A stretch of DNA of 64,000 nt from Phytophthora colocasiae (taxonomy: Eukaryota > Oomycota > Peronosporomycetes > Peronosporales > Peronosporaceae). The first letter of the stretch is position 1, and every line of letters starts with the position of its first letter. The translations under genes and the position numbers were made by a program. Shown piece by piece: positions 49,969-61,742 of this stretch. The stretch is taken from contig JAGKQI010000085.1 in the NCBI GenBank assembly GCA_018806915.1, forward strand, positions 310,001-374,000, in the 5' to 3' direction. The notes under the pieces are model-generated. The model was not told the DNA's origin. It was given only the letters and a program-made list of their open reading frames with translations, and did no database searches.

Positions 49969-50627
49969 ACCATACGCAAACCACAACCCTCACAAAACAA
50001 AAATCGCTCTCACGCATACCACACACATGCAACAACCACGCACGCCACACGGACAACGAATCACCGCCACGCACAACCCGCCTAGCGCGACAAAAACGCA
50101 CCATCAATTCATCCCCTCCGTGCTCTTCGACACAAGTTATGGCGCCTTCAATGACGCGTGTCCACACGGACCCACCGAGCTCGAAATCCTCCTCACCACA
50201 GAACACACTCTCCCACCATAGCTACACACATCCACCTTGCCGAGGTACGCCCTGTTCCACTTCAGCAGTACCTACTTTGGCCGCCAGTCTGGCCAAACGA
50301 ATGTGGTCACGTCCCAGCTCGACCCACAACGCCGAAACATCTTTGCCACCTCGTATATTGTTAAGGACCGTGGTCAGCCAAACCAAGATGGGCCATACGT
50401 ACGAACTCGCAGTTCAGTGCTTGTGCCTGGTCAACGAACGAACACTGCAAGAATGTCCATTTGACAAAGGTTGACATGGGTCTGTGTCGGACTCGAACCC
50501 GCACCACGCGATAGGAGTTGTTAGCGGTAGCTGTGCCTCACCGTGAGTGACAGCAGTGCTGTCGAAAGCGTCGGAGTTGACGAGGAACGTGTAAACGGGA
50601 GCACAAGGCGACAAAGAAAGAAGAAGT

Positions 50628-50707
50628 TGGCCAATGTGGGATTCGAACCCACGCCCTTTCGGACCAGTGCCTTAAACTGGCGCCTTAGACCGCTCGGCCA
50701 ATTGACC
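50628..50707 (-). tRNA. trnL-AAG: tRNA-Leu (AAG), array copy 37
   Basis: Body as copy 1; T3 downstream. Confidence 0.93.
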
Positions 50708-51366
50708 ACCATACGCAAACCACAACCCTCACAAAACAAAAATCGCTCTCACGCATACCACACACATGCAACAACCACGCACGCCACACGGACAACGAAT
50801 CACCGCCACGCACAACCCGCCTAGCGCGACAAAAACGCACCATCAATTCATCCCCTCCGTGCTCTTCGACACAAGTTATGGCGCCTTCAATGACGCGTGT
50901 CCACACGGACCCACCGAGCTCGAAATCCTCCTCACCACAGAACACACTCTCCCACCATAGCTACACACATCCACCTTGCCGAGGTACGCCCTGTTCCACT
51001 TCAGCAGTACCTACTTTGGCCGCCAGTCTGGCCAAACGAATGTGGTCACGTCCCAGCTCGACCCACAACGCCGAAACATCTTTGCCACCTCGTATATTGT
51101 TAAGGACCGTGGTCAGCCAAACCAAGATGGGCCATACGTACGAACTCGCAGTTCAGTGCTTGTGCCTGGTCAACGAACGAACACTGCAAGAATGTCCATT
51201 TGACAAAGGTTGACATGGGTCTGTGTCGGACTCGAACCCGCACCACGCGATAGGAGTTGTTAGCGGTAGCTGTGCCTCACCGTGAGTGACAGCAGTGCTG
51301 TCGAAAGCGTCGGAGTTGACGAGGAACGTGTAAACGGGAGCACAAGGCGACAAAGAAAGAAGAAGT

Positions 51367-51446
51367 TGGCCAATGTGGGATTCGAACCCACGCCCTTTCG
51401 GACCAGTGCCTTAAACTGGCGCCTTAGACCGCTCGGCCAATTGACC
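51367..51446 (-). tRNA. trnL-AAG: tRNA-Leu (AAG), array copy 38
   Basis: Body as copy 1; T3 downstream. Confidence 0.93.
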
Positions 51447-52105
51447 ACCATACGCAAACCACAACCCTCACAAAACAAAAATCGCTCTCACGCATACCAC
51501 ACACATGCAACAACCACGCACGCCACACGGACAACGAATCACCGCCACGCACAACCCGCCTAGCGCGACAAAAACGCACCATCAATTCATCCCCTCCGTG
51601 CTCTTCGACACAAGTTATGGCGCCTTCAATGACGCGTGTCCACACGGACCCACCGAGCTCGAAATCCTCCTCACCACAGAACACACTCTCCCACCATAGC
51701 TACACACATCCACCTTGCCGAGGTACGCCCTGTTCCACTTCAGCAGTACCTACTTTGGCCGCCAGTCTGGCCAAACGAATGTGGTCACGTCCCAGCTCGA
51801 CCCACAACGCCGAAACATCTTTGCCACCTCGTATATTGTTAAGGACCGTGGTCAGCCAAACCAAGATGGGCCATACGTACGAACTCGCAGTTCAGTGCTT
51901 GTGCCTGGTCAACGAACGAACACTGCAAGAATGTCCATTTGACAAAGGTTGACATGGGTCTGTGTCGGACTCGAACCCGCACCACGCGATAGGAGTTGTT
52001 AGCGGTAGCTGTGCCTCACCGTGAGTGACAGCAGTGCTGTCGAAAGCGTCGGAGTTGACGAGGAACGTGTAAACGGGAGCACAAGGCGACAAAGAAAGAA
52101 GAAGT

Positions 52106-52185
52106 TGGCCAATGTGGGATTCGAACCCACGCCCTTTCGGACCAGTGCCTTAAACTGGCGCCTTAGACCGCTCGGCCAATTGACC
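52106..52185 (-). tRNA. trnL-AAG: tRNA-Leu (AAG), array copy 39
   Basis: Body as copy 1; T3 downstream (third T3 copy in a row). Confidence 0.93.
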
Positions 52186-52844
52186 ACCATACGCAAACCA
52201 CAACCCTCACAAAACAAAAATCGCTCTCACGCATACCACACACATGCAACAACCACGCACGCCACACGGACAACGAATCACCGCCACGCACAACCCGCCT
52301 AGCGCGACAAAAACGCACCATCAATTCATCCCTCCGTGCTCTTCGACACAAGTTATGGCGCCTTCAATGACGCGTGTCCACACGGACCCACCGAGCTCGA
52401 AATCCTCCTCACCACAGAACACACTCTCCCACCATAGCTACACACATCCACCTTGCCGAGGTACGCCCTGTTCCACTTCAGCAGTACCTACTTTGGCCGC
52501 CAGTCTGGCCAAACGAATGTGGTCACGTCCCAGCTCGACCCACAACGCCGAAACATCTTTGCCACCTCGTATATTGTTAAGGACCGTGGTCAGCCAAACC
52601 AAGATGGGCCATACGTACGAACTCGCAGTTCAGTGCTTGTGCCTGGTCAACGAACGAACACTGCAAGAATGTCCATTTGACAAAGGTTGACATGGGTCTG
52701 TGTCGGACTCGAACCCGCACCACGCGATAGGAGTTGTTAGCGGTAGCTGTGCCTCACCGTGAGTGACAGCAGTGCTGTCGAAAGCGTCGGAGTTGACGAG
52801 GAACGTGTAAACGGGAGCACAAGGCGACAAAAGAAAGAAGAAGT

Positions 52845-52924
52845 TGGCCAATGTGGGATTCGAACCCACGCCCTTTCGGACCAGTGCCTTAAACTGGCGC
52901 CTTAGACCGCTCGGCCAATTGACC
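52845..52924 (-). tRNA. trnL-AAG: tRNA-Leu (AAG), array copy 40
   Basis: Body as copy 1; T4 downstream. Confidence 0.94.
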
Positions 52925-53583
52925 ACCATACGCAAACCACAACCCTCACAAAACAAAAATCGCTCTCACGCATACCACACACATGCAACAACCACGCACG
53001 CCACACGGACAACGAATCACCGCCACGCACAACCCGCCTAGCGCGACAAAAACGCACCATCAATTCATCCCTCCGTGCTCTTCGACACAAGTTATGGCGC
53101 CTTCAATGACGCGTGTCCACACGGACCCACCGAGCTCGAAATCCTCCTCACCACAGAACACACTCTCCCACCATAGCTACACACATCCACCTTGCCGAGG
53201 TACGCCCTGTTCCACTTCAGCAGTACCTACTTTGGCCGCCAGTCTGGCCAAACGAATGTGGTCACGTCCCAGCTCGACCCACAACGCCGAAACATCTTTG
53301 CCACCTCGTATATTGTTAAGGACCGTGGTCAGCCAAACCAAGATGGGCCATACGTACGAACTCGCAGTTCAGTGCTTGTGCCTGGTCAACGAACGAACAC
53401 TGCAAGAATGTCCATTTGACAAAGGTTGACATGGGTCTGTGTCGGACTCGAACCCGCACCACGCGATAGGAGTTGTTAGCGGTAGCTGTGCCTCACCGTG
53501 AGTGACAGCAGTGCTGTCGAAAGCGTCGGAGTTGACGAGGAACGTGTAAACGGGAGCACAAGGCGACAAAAGAAAGAAGAAGT

Positions 53584-53663
53584 TGGCCAATGTGGGATTC
53601 GAACCCACGCCCTTTCGGACCAGTGCCTTAAACTGGCGCCTTAGACCGCTCGGCCAATTGACC
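53584..53663 (-). tRNA. trnL-AAG: tRNA-Leu (AAG), array copy 41
   Basis: Body as copy 1; T4 downstream. Confidence 0.94.
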
Positions 53664-54309
53664 ACCATACGCAAACCACAACCCTCACAAAACAAAAATC
53701 GCTCTCACGCATACCACACACATGCAACAACCACGCACGCCACACGGACAACGAATCACCGCCACGCACAACCCGCCTAGCGCGACAAAAACGCACCATC
53801 AATTCATCCCCTCCGTGCTCTTCGACACAAGTTATGGCGCCTTCAATGACGCGTGTCCACACGGACCCACCGAGCTCGAAATCCTCCTCATCACAGAACA
53901 CGCTCTCCCACACACATCCACCTTGCCGTGGTACGCCCTGTTCCACTTCAGCACTACCTACTTTGGCCGCCAGTCTGGCCAAACGAATGTGGTCACGTCC
54001 CAGCTCGACCCACAACGCCGAAACATCTTTGCCATCTCGTATATTGTTAAGGACCGTGGTCAGCCAAGATGGGCCATACGTACGAACTCGCAGTTCAGTG
54101 CTTGTGCCTGGTCAACGAACGAACACTGCAAGAATGTCCATTTGACAAAGGTTGACATGGGTCTGTGTCGGACTCGAACCCGCACCACGCGATAGGAGTT
54201 GTTAGCGGTAGCTGTGCCTCACCGTGAGTGACAGCAGTGCTGTCGAAAGCGTCGGAGTTGACGAGGAACGTGTAAACGGGAGCACAAGGCGACAAAAGAA
54301 AGAAGAAGT

Positions 54310-54389
54310 TGGCCAATGTGGGATTCGAACCCACGCCCTTTCGGACCAGTGCCTTAAACTGGCGCCTTAGACCGCTCGGCCAATTGACC
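54310..54389 (-). tRNA. trnL-AAG: tRNA-Leu (AAG), array copy 42
   Basis: Body as copy 1; T4 downstream. This unit is the most divergent in its spacer (9-bp deletion, 5-bp deletion near 54067, several substitutions). Confidence 0.94.
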
Positions 54390-55047
54390 ACCATACGCAA
54401 ACCACAACCCTCACAAAACAAAAATCGCTCTCACGCATACCACACACATGCAACAACCACGCACGCCACACGGACAACGAATCACCGCCACGCACAACCC
54501 GCCTAGCGCGACAAAAACGCACCATCAATTCATCCCTCCGTGCTCTTCGACACAAGTTATGGCGCCTTCAATGACGCGTGTCCACACGGACCCACCGAGC
54601 TCGAAATCCTCCTCACCACAGAACACACTCTCCCACCATAGCTACACACATCCACCTTGCCGAGGTACGCCCTGTTCCACTTCAGCAGTACCTACTTTGG
54701 CCGCCAGTCTGGCCAAACGAATGTGGTCACGTCCCAGCTCGACCCACAACGCCGAAACATCTTTGCCACCTCGTATATTGTTAAGGACCGTGGTCAGCCA
54801 AACCAAGATGGGCCATACGTACGAACTCGCAGTTCAGTGCTTGTGCCTGGTCAACGAACGAACACTGCAAGAATGTCCATTTGACAAAGGTTGACATGGG
54901 TCTGTGTCGGACTCGAACCCGCACCACGCGATAGGAGTTGTTAGCGGTAGCTGTGCCTCACCGTGAGTGACAGCAGTGCTGTCGAAAGCGTCGGAGTTGA
55001 CGAGGAACGTGTAAACGGGAGCACAAGGCGACAAAGAAAGAAGAAGT

Positions 55048-55127
55048 TGGCCAATGTGGGATTCGAACCCACGCCCTTTCGGACCAGTGCCTTAAACTGG
55101 CGCCTTAGACCGCTCGGCCAATTGACC
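55048..55127 (-). tRNA. trnL-AAG: tRNA-Leu (AAG), array copy 43
   Basis: Body as copy 1; T3 downstream. Confidence 0.93.
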
Positions 55128-55786
55128 ACCATACGCAAACCACAACCCTCACAAAACAAAAATCGCTCTCACGCATACCACACACATGCAACAACCACGC
55201 ACGCCACACGGACAACGAATCACCGCCACGCACAACCCGCCTAGCGCGACAAAAACGCACCATCAATTCATCCCTCCGTGCTCTTCGACACAAGTTATGG
55301 CGCCTTCAATGACGCGTGTCCACACGGACCCACCGAGCTCGAAATCCTCCTCACCACAGAACACACTCTCCCACCATAGCTACACACATCCACCTTGCCG
55401 AGGTACGCCCTGTTCCACTTCAGCAGTACCTACTTTGGCCGCCAGTCTGGCCAAACGAATGTGGTCACGTCCCAGCTCGACCCACAACGCCGAAACATCT
55501 TTGCCACCTCGTATATTGTTAAGGACCGTGGTCAGCCAAACCAAGATGGGCCATACGTACGAACTCGCAGTTCAGTGCTTGTGCCTGGTCAACGAACGAA
55601 CACTGCAAGAATGTCCATTTGACAAAGGTTGACATGGGTCTGTGTCGGACTCGAACCCGCACCACGCGATAGGAGTTGTTAGCGGTAGCTGTGCCTCACC
55701 GTGAGTGACAGCAGTGCTGTCGAAAGCGTCGGAGTTGACGAGGAACGTGTAAACGGGAGCACAAGGCGACAAAAGAAAGAAGAAGT

Positions 55787-55866
55787 TGGCCAATGTGGGA
55801 TTCGAACCCACGCCCTTTCGGACCAGTGCCTTAAACTGGCGCCTTAGACCGCTCGGCCAATTGACC
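55787..55866 (-). tRNA. trnL-AAG: tRNA-Leu (AAG), array copy 44
   Basis: Body as copy 1; T4 downstream. The 5' flank is changed (AAAACCCAACC instead of AAACCACAACC). Confidence 0.94.
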
Positions 55867-56526
55867 ACCATACGCAAAACCCAACCCTCACAAAACAAAA
55901 ATCGCTCTCACGCATACCACACACATGCAACAACCACGCACGCCACACGGACAACGAATCACCGCCACGCACAACCCGCCTAGCGCGACAAAAACGCACC
56001 ATCAATTCATCCCCTCCGTGCTCTTCGACACAAGTTATGGCGCCTTCAATGACGCGTGTCCACACGGACCCACCGAGCTCGAAATCCTCCTCACCACAGA
56101 ACACACTCTCCCACCATAGCTACACACATCCACCTTGCCGAGGTACGCCCTGTTCCACTTCAGCAGTACCTACTTTGGCCGCCAGTCTGGCCAAACGAAT
56201 GTGGTCACGTCCCAGCTCGACCCACAACGCCGAAACATCTTTGCCACCTCGTATATTGTTAAGGACCGTGGTCAGCCAAACCAAGATGGGCCATACGTAC
56301 GAACTCGCAGTTCAGTGCTTGTGCCTGGTCAACGAACGAACACTGCAAGAATGTCCATTTGACAAAGGTTGACATGGGTCTGTGTCGGACTCGAACCCGC
56401 ACCACGCGATAGGAGTTGTTAGCGGTAGCTGTGCCTCACCGTGAGTGACAGCAGTGCTGTCGAAAGCGTCGGAGTTGACGAGGAACGTGTAAACGGGAGC
56501 ACAAGGCGACAAAAGAAAGAAGAAGT

Positions 56527-56606
56527 TGGCCAATGTGGGATTCGAACCCACGCCCTTTCGGACCAGTGCCTTAAACTGGCGCCTTAGACCGCTCGGCCAA
56601 TTGACC
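56527..56606 (-). tRNA. trnL-AAG: tRNA-Leu (AAG), array copy 45
   Basis: Body as copy 1; T4 downstream. Confidence 0.94.
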
Positions 56607-57258
56607 ACCATACGCAAACCACAACCCTCACAAAACAAAAATCGCTCTCACGCATACCACACACATGCAACAACCACGCACGCCACACGGACAACGAATC
56701 ACCGCCACGCACAACCCGCCTAGCGCGACAAAAACGCACCATCAATTCATCCCCTCCGTGCTCTTCGACACAAGTTATGGCGCCTTCAATGACGCGTGTC
56801 CACACGGACCCACCGAGCTCGAAATCCTCCTCACCACAGAACACACTCTCCCACCACACATCCACCTTGCCGAGGTACGCCCTGTTCCACTTCAGCAGTA
56901 CCTACTTTGGCCGCCAGTCTGGCCAAACGAATGTGGTCACGTCCCAGCTCGACCCACAACGCCGAAACATCTTTGCCACCTCGTATATTGTTAAGGACCG
57001 TGGTCAGCCAAACCAAGATGGGCCATACGTACGAACTCGCAGTTCAGTGCTTGTGCCTGGTCAACGAACGAACACTGCAAGAATGTCCATTTGACAAAGG
57101 TTGACATGGGTCTGTGTCGGACTCGAACCCGCACCACGCGATAGGAGTTGTTAGCGGTAGCTGTGCCTCACCGTGAGTGACAGCAGTGCTGTCGAAAGCG
57201 TCGGAGTTGACGAGGAACGTGTAAACGGGAGCACAAGGCGACAAAAGAAAGAAGAAGT

Positions 57259-57338
57259 TGGCCAATGTGGGATTCGAACCCACGCCCTTTCGGACCAGTG
57301 CCTTAAACTGGCGCCTTAGACCGCTCGGCCAATTGACC
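57259..57338 (-). tRNA. trnL-AAG: tRNA-Leu (AAG), array copy 46
   Basis: Body as copy 1; T4 downstream. The unit has an 8-bp spacer deletion near 56855. Confidence 0.94.
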
Positions 57339-57998
57339 ACCATACGCAAACCACAACCCTCACAAAACAAAAATCGCTCTCACGCATACCACACACATGC
57401 AACAACCACGCACGCCACACGGACAACGAATCACCGCCACGCACAACCCGCCTAGCGCGACAAAAACGCACCATCAATTCATCCCCTCCGTGCTCTTCGA
57501 CACAAGTTATGGCGCCTTCAATGACGCGTGTCCACACGGACCCACCGAGCTCGAAATCCTCCTCACCACAGAACACACTCTCCCACCATAGCTACACACA
57601 TCCACCTTGCCGAGGTACGCCCTGTTCCACTTCAGCAGTACCTACTTTGGCCGCCAGTCTGGCCAAACGAATGTGGTCACGTCCCAGCTCGACCCACAAC
57701 GCCGAAACATCTTTGCCACCTCGTATATTGTTAAGGACCGTGGTCAGCCAAACCAAGATGGGCCATACGTACGAACTCGCAGTTCAGTGCTTGTGCCTGG
57801 TCAACGAACGAACACTGCAAGAATGTCCATTTGACAAAGGTTGACATGGGTCTGTGTCGGACTCGAACCCGCACCACGCGATAGGAGTTGTTAGCGGTAG
57901 CTGTGCCTCACCGTGAGTGACAGCAGTGCTGTCGGAAGCGTCGGAGTTGACGAGGAACGTGTAAACGGGAGCACAAGGCGACAAAAGAAAGAAGAAGT

Positions 57999-58078
57999 TG
58001 GCCAATGTGGGATTCGAACCCACGCCCTTTCGGACCAGTGCCTTAAACTGGCGCCTTAGACCGCTCGGCCAATTGACC
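57999..58078 (-). tRNA. trnL-AAG: tRNA-Leu (AAG), array copy 47
   Basis: Body as copy 1; T4 downstream. The unit has the GTCGGAAGCG variant otherwise seen only at the left edge. Confidence 0.94.
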
Positions 58079-58738
58079 ACCATACGCAAACCACAACCCT
58101 CACAAAACAAAAATCGCTCTCACGCATACCACACACATGCAACAACCACGCACGCCACACGGACAACGAATCACCGCCACGCACAACCCGCCTAGCGCGA
58201 CAAAAACGCACCATCAATTCATCCCCTCCGTGCTCTTCGACACAAGTTATGGCGCCTTCAATGACGCGTGTCCACACGGACCCACCGAGCTCGAAATCCT
58301 CCTCACCACAGAACACACTCTCCCACCATAGCTACACACATCCACCTTGCCGAGGTACGCCCTGTTCCACTTCAGCAGTACCTACTTTGGCCGCCAGTCT
58401 GGCCAAACGAATGTGGTCACGTCCCAGCTCGACCCACAACGCCGAAACATCTTTGCCACCTCGTATATTGTTAAGGACCGTGGTCAGCCAAACCAAGATG
58501 GGCCATACGTACGAACTCGCAGTTCAGTGCTTGTGCCTGGTCAACGAACGAACACTGCAAGAATGTCCATTTGACAAAGGTTGACATGGGTCTGTGTCGG
58601 ACTCGAACCCGCACCACGCGATAGGAGTTGTTAGCGGTAGCTGTGCCTCACCGTGAGTGACAGCAGTGCTGTCGAAAGCGTCGGAGTTGACGAGGAACGT
58701 GTAAACGGGAGCACAAGGCGACAAAAGAAAGAAGAAGT

Positions 58739-58818
58739 TGGCCAATGTGGGATTCGAACCCACGCCCTTTCGGACCAGTGCCTTAAACTGGCGCCTTAGA
58801 CCGCTCGGCCAATTGACC
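58739..58818 (-). tRNA. trnL-AAG: tRNA-Leu (AAG), array copy 48
   Basis: Body as copy 1; T4 downstream. Confidence 0.94.
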
Positions 58819-59480
58819 ACCATACGCAAACCACAACCCTCACAAAACAAAAATCGCTCTCTTACGCATACCACACACATGCAACAACCACGCACGCCAC
58901 ACGGACAACGAATCACCGCCACGCACAACCCGCCTAGCGCGACAAAAACGCACCATCAATTCATCCCCTCCGTGCTCTTCGACACAAGTTATGGCGCCTT
59001 CAATGACGCGTGTCCACACGGACCCACCGAGCTCGAAATCCTCCTCACCACAGAACACACTCTCCCACCATAGCTACACACATCCACCTTGCCGAGGTAC
59101 GCCCTGTTCCACTTCAGCAGTACCTACTTTGGCCGCCAGTCTGGCCAAACGAATGTGGTCACGTCCCAGCTCGACCCACAACGCCGAAACATCTTTGCCA
59201 CCTCGTATATTGTTAAGGACCGTGGTCAGCCAAACCAAGATGGGCCATACGTACGAACTCGCAGTTCAGTGCTTGTGCCTGGTCAACGAACGAACACTGC
59301 AAGAATGTCCATTTGACAAAGGTTGACATGGGTCTGTGTCGGACTCGAACCCGCACCACGCGATAGGAGTTGTTAGCGGTAGCTGTGCCTCACCGTGAGT
59401 GACAGCAGTGCTGTCGAAAGCGTCGGAGTTGACGAGGAACGTGTAAACGGGAGCACAAGGCGACAAAAGAAAGAAGAAGT

Positions 59481-59560
59481 TGGCCAATGTGGGATTCGAA
59501 CCCACGCCCTTTCGGACCAGTGCCTTAAACTGGCGCCTTAGACCGCTCGGCCAATTGACC
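59481..59560 (-). tRNA. trnL-AAG: tRNA-Leu (AAG), array copy 49
   Basis: Body as copy 1; T4 downstream. Last tRNA-Leu in the window; unit 50 is cut by the retrotransposon before its tRNA. Confidence 0.94.
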
Positions 59561-60193
59561 ACCATACGCAAACCACAACCCTCACAAAACAAAAATCGCT
59601 CTCACGCATACCACACACATGCAACAACCACGCACGCCACACGGACAACGAATCACCGCCACGCACAACCCGCCTAGCGCGACAAAAACGCACCATCAAT
59701 TCATCCCCTCCGTGCTCTTCGACACAAGTTATGGCGCCTTCAATGACGCGTGTCCACACGGACCCACCGAGCTCGAAATCCTCCTCACCACAGAACACAC
59801 TCTCCCACCATAGCTACACACATCCACCTTGCCGAGGTACGCCCTGTTCCACTTCAGCAGTACCTACTTTGGCCGCCAGTCTGGCCAAACGAATGTGGTC
59901 ACGTCCCAGCTCGACCCACAACGCCGAAACATCTTTGCCACCTCGTATATTGTTAAGGACCGTGGTCAGCCAAACCAAGATGGGCCATACGTACGAACTC
60001 GCAGTTCAGTGCTTGTGCCTGGTCAACGAACGAACACTGCAAGAATGTCCATTTGACAAAGGTTGACATGGGTCTGTGTCGGACTCGAACCCGCACCACG
60101 CGATAGGAGTTGTTAGCGGTAGCTGTGCCTCACCGTGAGTGACAGCAGTGCTGTCGAAAGCGTCGGAGTTGACGAGGAACGTGTAAACGGGAG

Positions 60194-61740
60194 TGTGAAG
60201 ATGTGGCTCCAGTTTTTACGGAGTAAATACCCAGCTACGCTCTGATTGGCTCTGAAAGTATTATATTGGGACGCTGCGAGCCAAGGAGAATTGAATGGAC
60301 AAAATGAATGTGGATTCCGGAGAGCCCAGGCGAAGTCAGTCCAAGATCTCCAGTTGGGACTCCAAGTGGTGTATGTCCGGTCGGACGTACATACTCAAGT
60401 CAAGTGATTTCCTGGACTGCCGCCTTCTGCCCAGTTGACAGTTACCTGATTTCGAGATATTGGAGTTACTTTTGGATGTCCAAGTGGAAGATGGCTGTTT
60501 GATGGAACAGGTCCAACCGGACCAGTCCAGATTTGTACCCAGAGTCCAACCGGACTAGCCCTGATTTGTACCCAGAGTCAAACCGGACTAGCCCTGATTT
60601 GTACCCACGATCGGCCGTTGAAGATCCGACCATACTAGACCCAAGTGTTTTCCGACCGACCAAGACGACCGACCATGATCTGTTCGGCACAGCTGGAATT
60701 CGGCCATGTTCTTCGGTGTTCTTCGGATGTGTCCGGTCGCCTCCGGATAAGCACGCCTCTACCTATAGTGAAACCAAGTCTATTTTGCATGTTTAGCTTT
60801 ACAACGGATAGTTATATATTAAAGAGAGTTCAATTTGCCACCAAGGGCGCAAGTGGAAGAGCGGGAGGTTTCCCATAAGCCACCACTGTGAGCACTGCCG
60901 ACCAGCCTCGAAGTCGAGGGCTCGGAGTCAGCGAACAAGCGTCAGGCCGCGTCGACTATCGTCACCGCCGCGTGAATCTCCGCCAGGTTAAGACCAAGTT
61001 GGGAAGGTGATCCGGGCGGCGATTCTCGGGCGTGACCCCTCCCATTTCATATTCCAGTTGGACATTCCAAACGGTCGTTTGGTTTGTACATTTCATATTA
61101 CAACTGCGTTTTAGGAGGTTATTAGTAGTCACCCCTGAAATTGATTGATTGACTGCTGTGTGATTGGACTGTATTTGTGTGTGTGTATTTTGGAGTGCTC
61201 TATAGTATTCCTGGTACATTTGGATAATTGTCTTCTGGGAGTCCAAGTGGACTTGCCAGAAGTGGTGCGCTAAAGGACCCCGGGATTGTGCCAGTGTCCC
61301 GGTTGGAGTGTCCAACGTCGTACTGGCATTTGGAGTGCCCACCGCTCAAGGGCCGGAAAGAATAAGAAGCGGCTGTATATTTGCATTTAACTCTCTTGTA
61401 TATTGGTTATCTGTTGTTGGAAGGCTTTGCTAATAGTCTCTCACCTGCATTCAGACTCAACCACTGCATTTGGAAGTGCATTAGCACTCTACATCTGGAT
61501 CCAGTCAAGCTTTTGGAAGTAACTCATCCAGGTGGAACTCCTCGCGTTCGAAGACAAACGACACCTACGAGGGTAGTCACAAGGTCACACGCCAACCCTC
61601 TTTCCGGATACCCATTTGGATCCCGGTTGGAGGTTCTGACTTTCGTTAGTTCGACCGGACATCTTTCCAGTCGGACTTATTTTCCGGAAGACACGCTATA
61701 CGCACCTGGGCGGGAAAAGTGTTCACCCACTTCGCCACAG
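60194..61740 (+). repeat. 5' long terminal repeat, 1547 bp
   Basis: It starts TGTGAAGATG at the exact break of the array and ends CGCCACA two bases before the primer-binding site, giving the canonical TG...CA ends as a TGTG/CACA inversion. Short motifs such as CCGGAC and CCAAGTGG recur many times. An AT-rich TTATATATTAAA at about 60815 could be a TATA region. The 3' LTR needed for proof is outside the window. Confidence 0.8.
60511..60609 (+). repeat. Three tandem 33-bp repeats inside the LTR
   Basis: Starts at 60511, 60544 and 60577, each beginning GTC(C/A)AACCGGAC and containing GATTTGTACCCA. The second and third copies are nearly identical and the first is more diverged. They may be enhancer-like repeats, as found in some LTR U3 regions. 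Confidence 0.75.
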
Positions 61741-61742
61741 CT

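Larger units (their letters stand above)
23401..60193 (-). repeat. Tandem array of 50 tRNA-Leu-bearing units of about 739 bp
   Basis: Fifty head-to-tail copies of one unit (730-740 bp) fill 36.8 kb. The conserved landmark around ATGGCGCCTTCAATGACG recurs from 23566 to 59731, all in one orientation. Each complete unit contains unique-looking spacer, a tRNA-like sequence with a B box and a tRNA-Leu(AAG), both on the minus strand. The first unit starts right after the flank at 23401. The fiftieth is broken by an LTR retrotransposon at 60193/60194, before its tRNA-Leu, so 49 tRNA-Leu copies are in the window. Units differ by single-base changes and small indels (for example a 9-bp CATAGCTAC indel, CCCC/CCC, AAAG/AAAAG), and these variants are scattered and shared among non-adjacent units, as expected from unequal crossing-over and conversion. 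Confidence 0.97.

Noticed and set aside
23401..60193. Hundreds of short open frames repeated in the array on both strands
   Set aside because: They overlap each other in several frames, many pass through the tRNA, and indels between units break them freely, so there is no sign of coding constraint. Only the 142-codon variant frame was kept as a question.
23401..60193. CRISPR-like or centromeric satellite array
   Set aside because: Units are about 739 bp with no short repeat-spacer pattern, the host is eukaryotic, and each unit contains a recognisable tRNA gene. A centromeric role has no support in sequence.
23401..60193. rDNA or 5S repeat array
   Set aside because: No rRNA-like sequence is seen in the unit.
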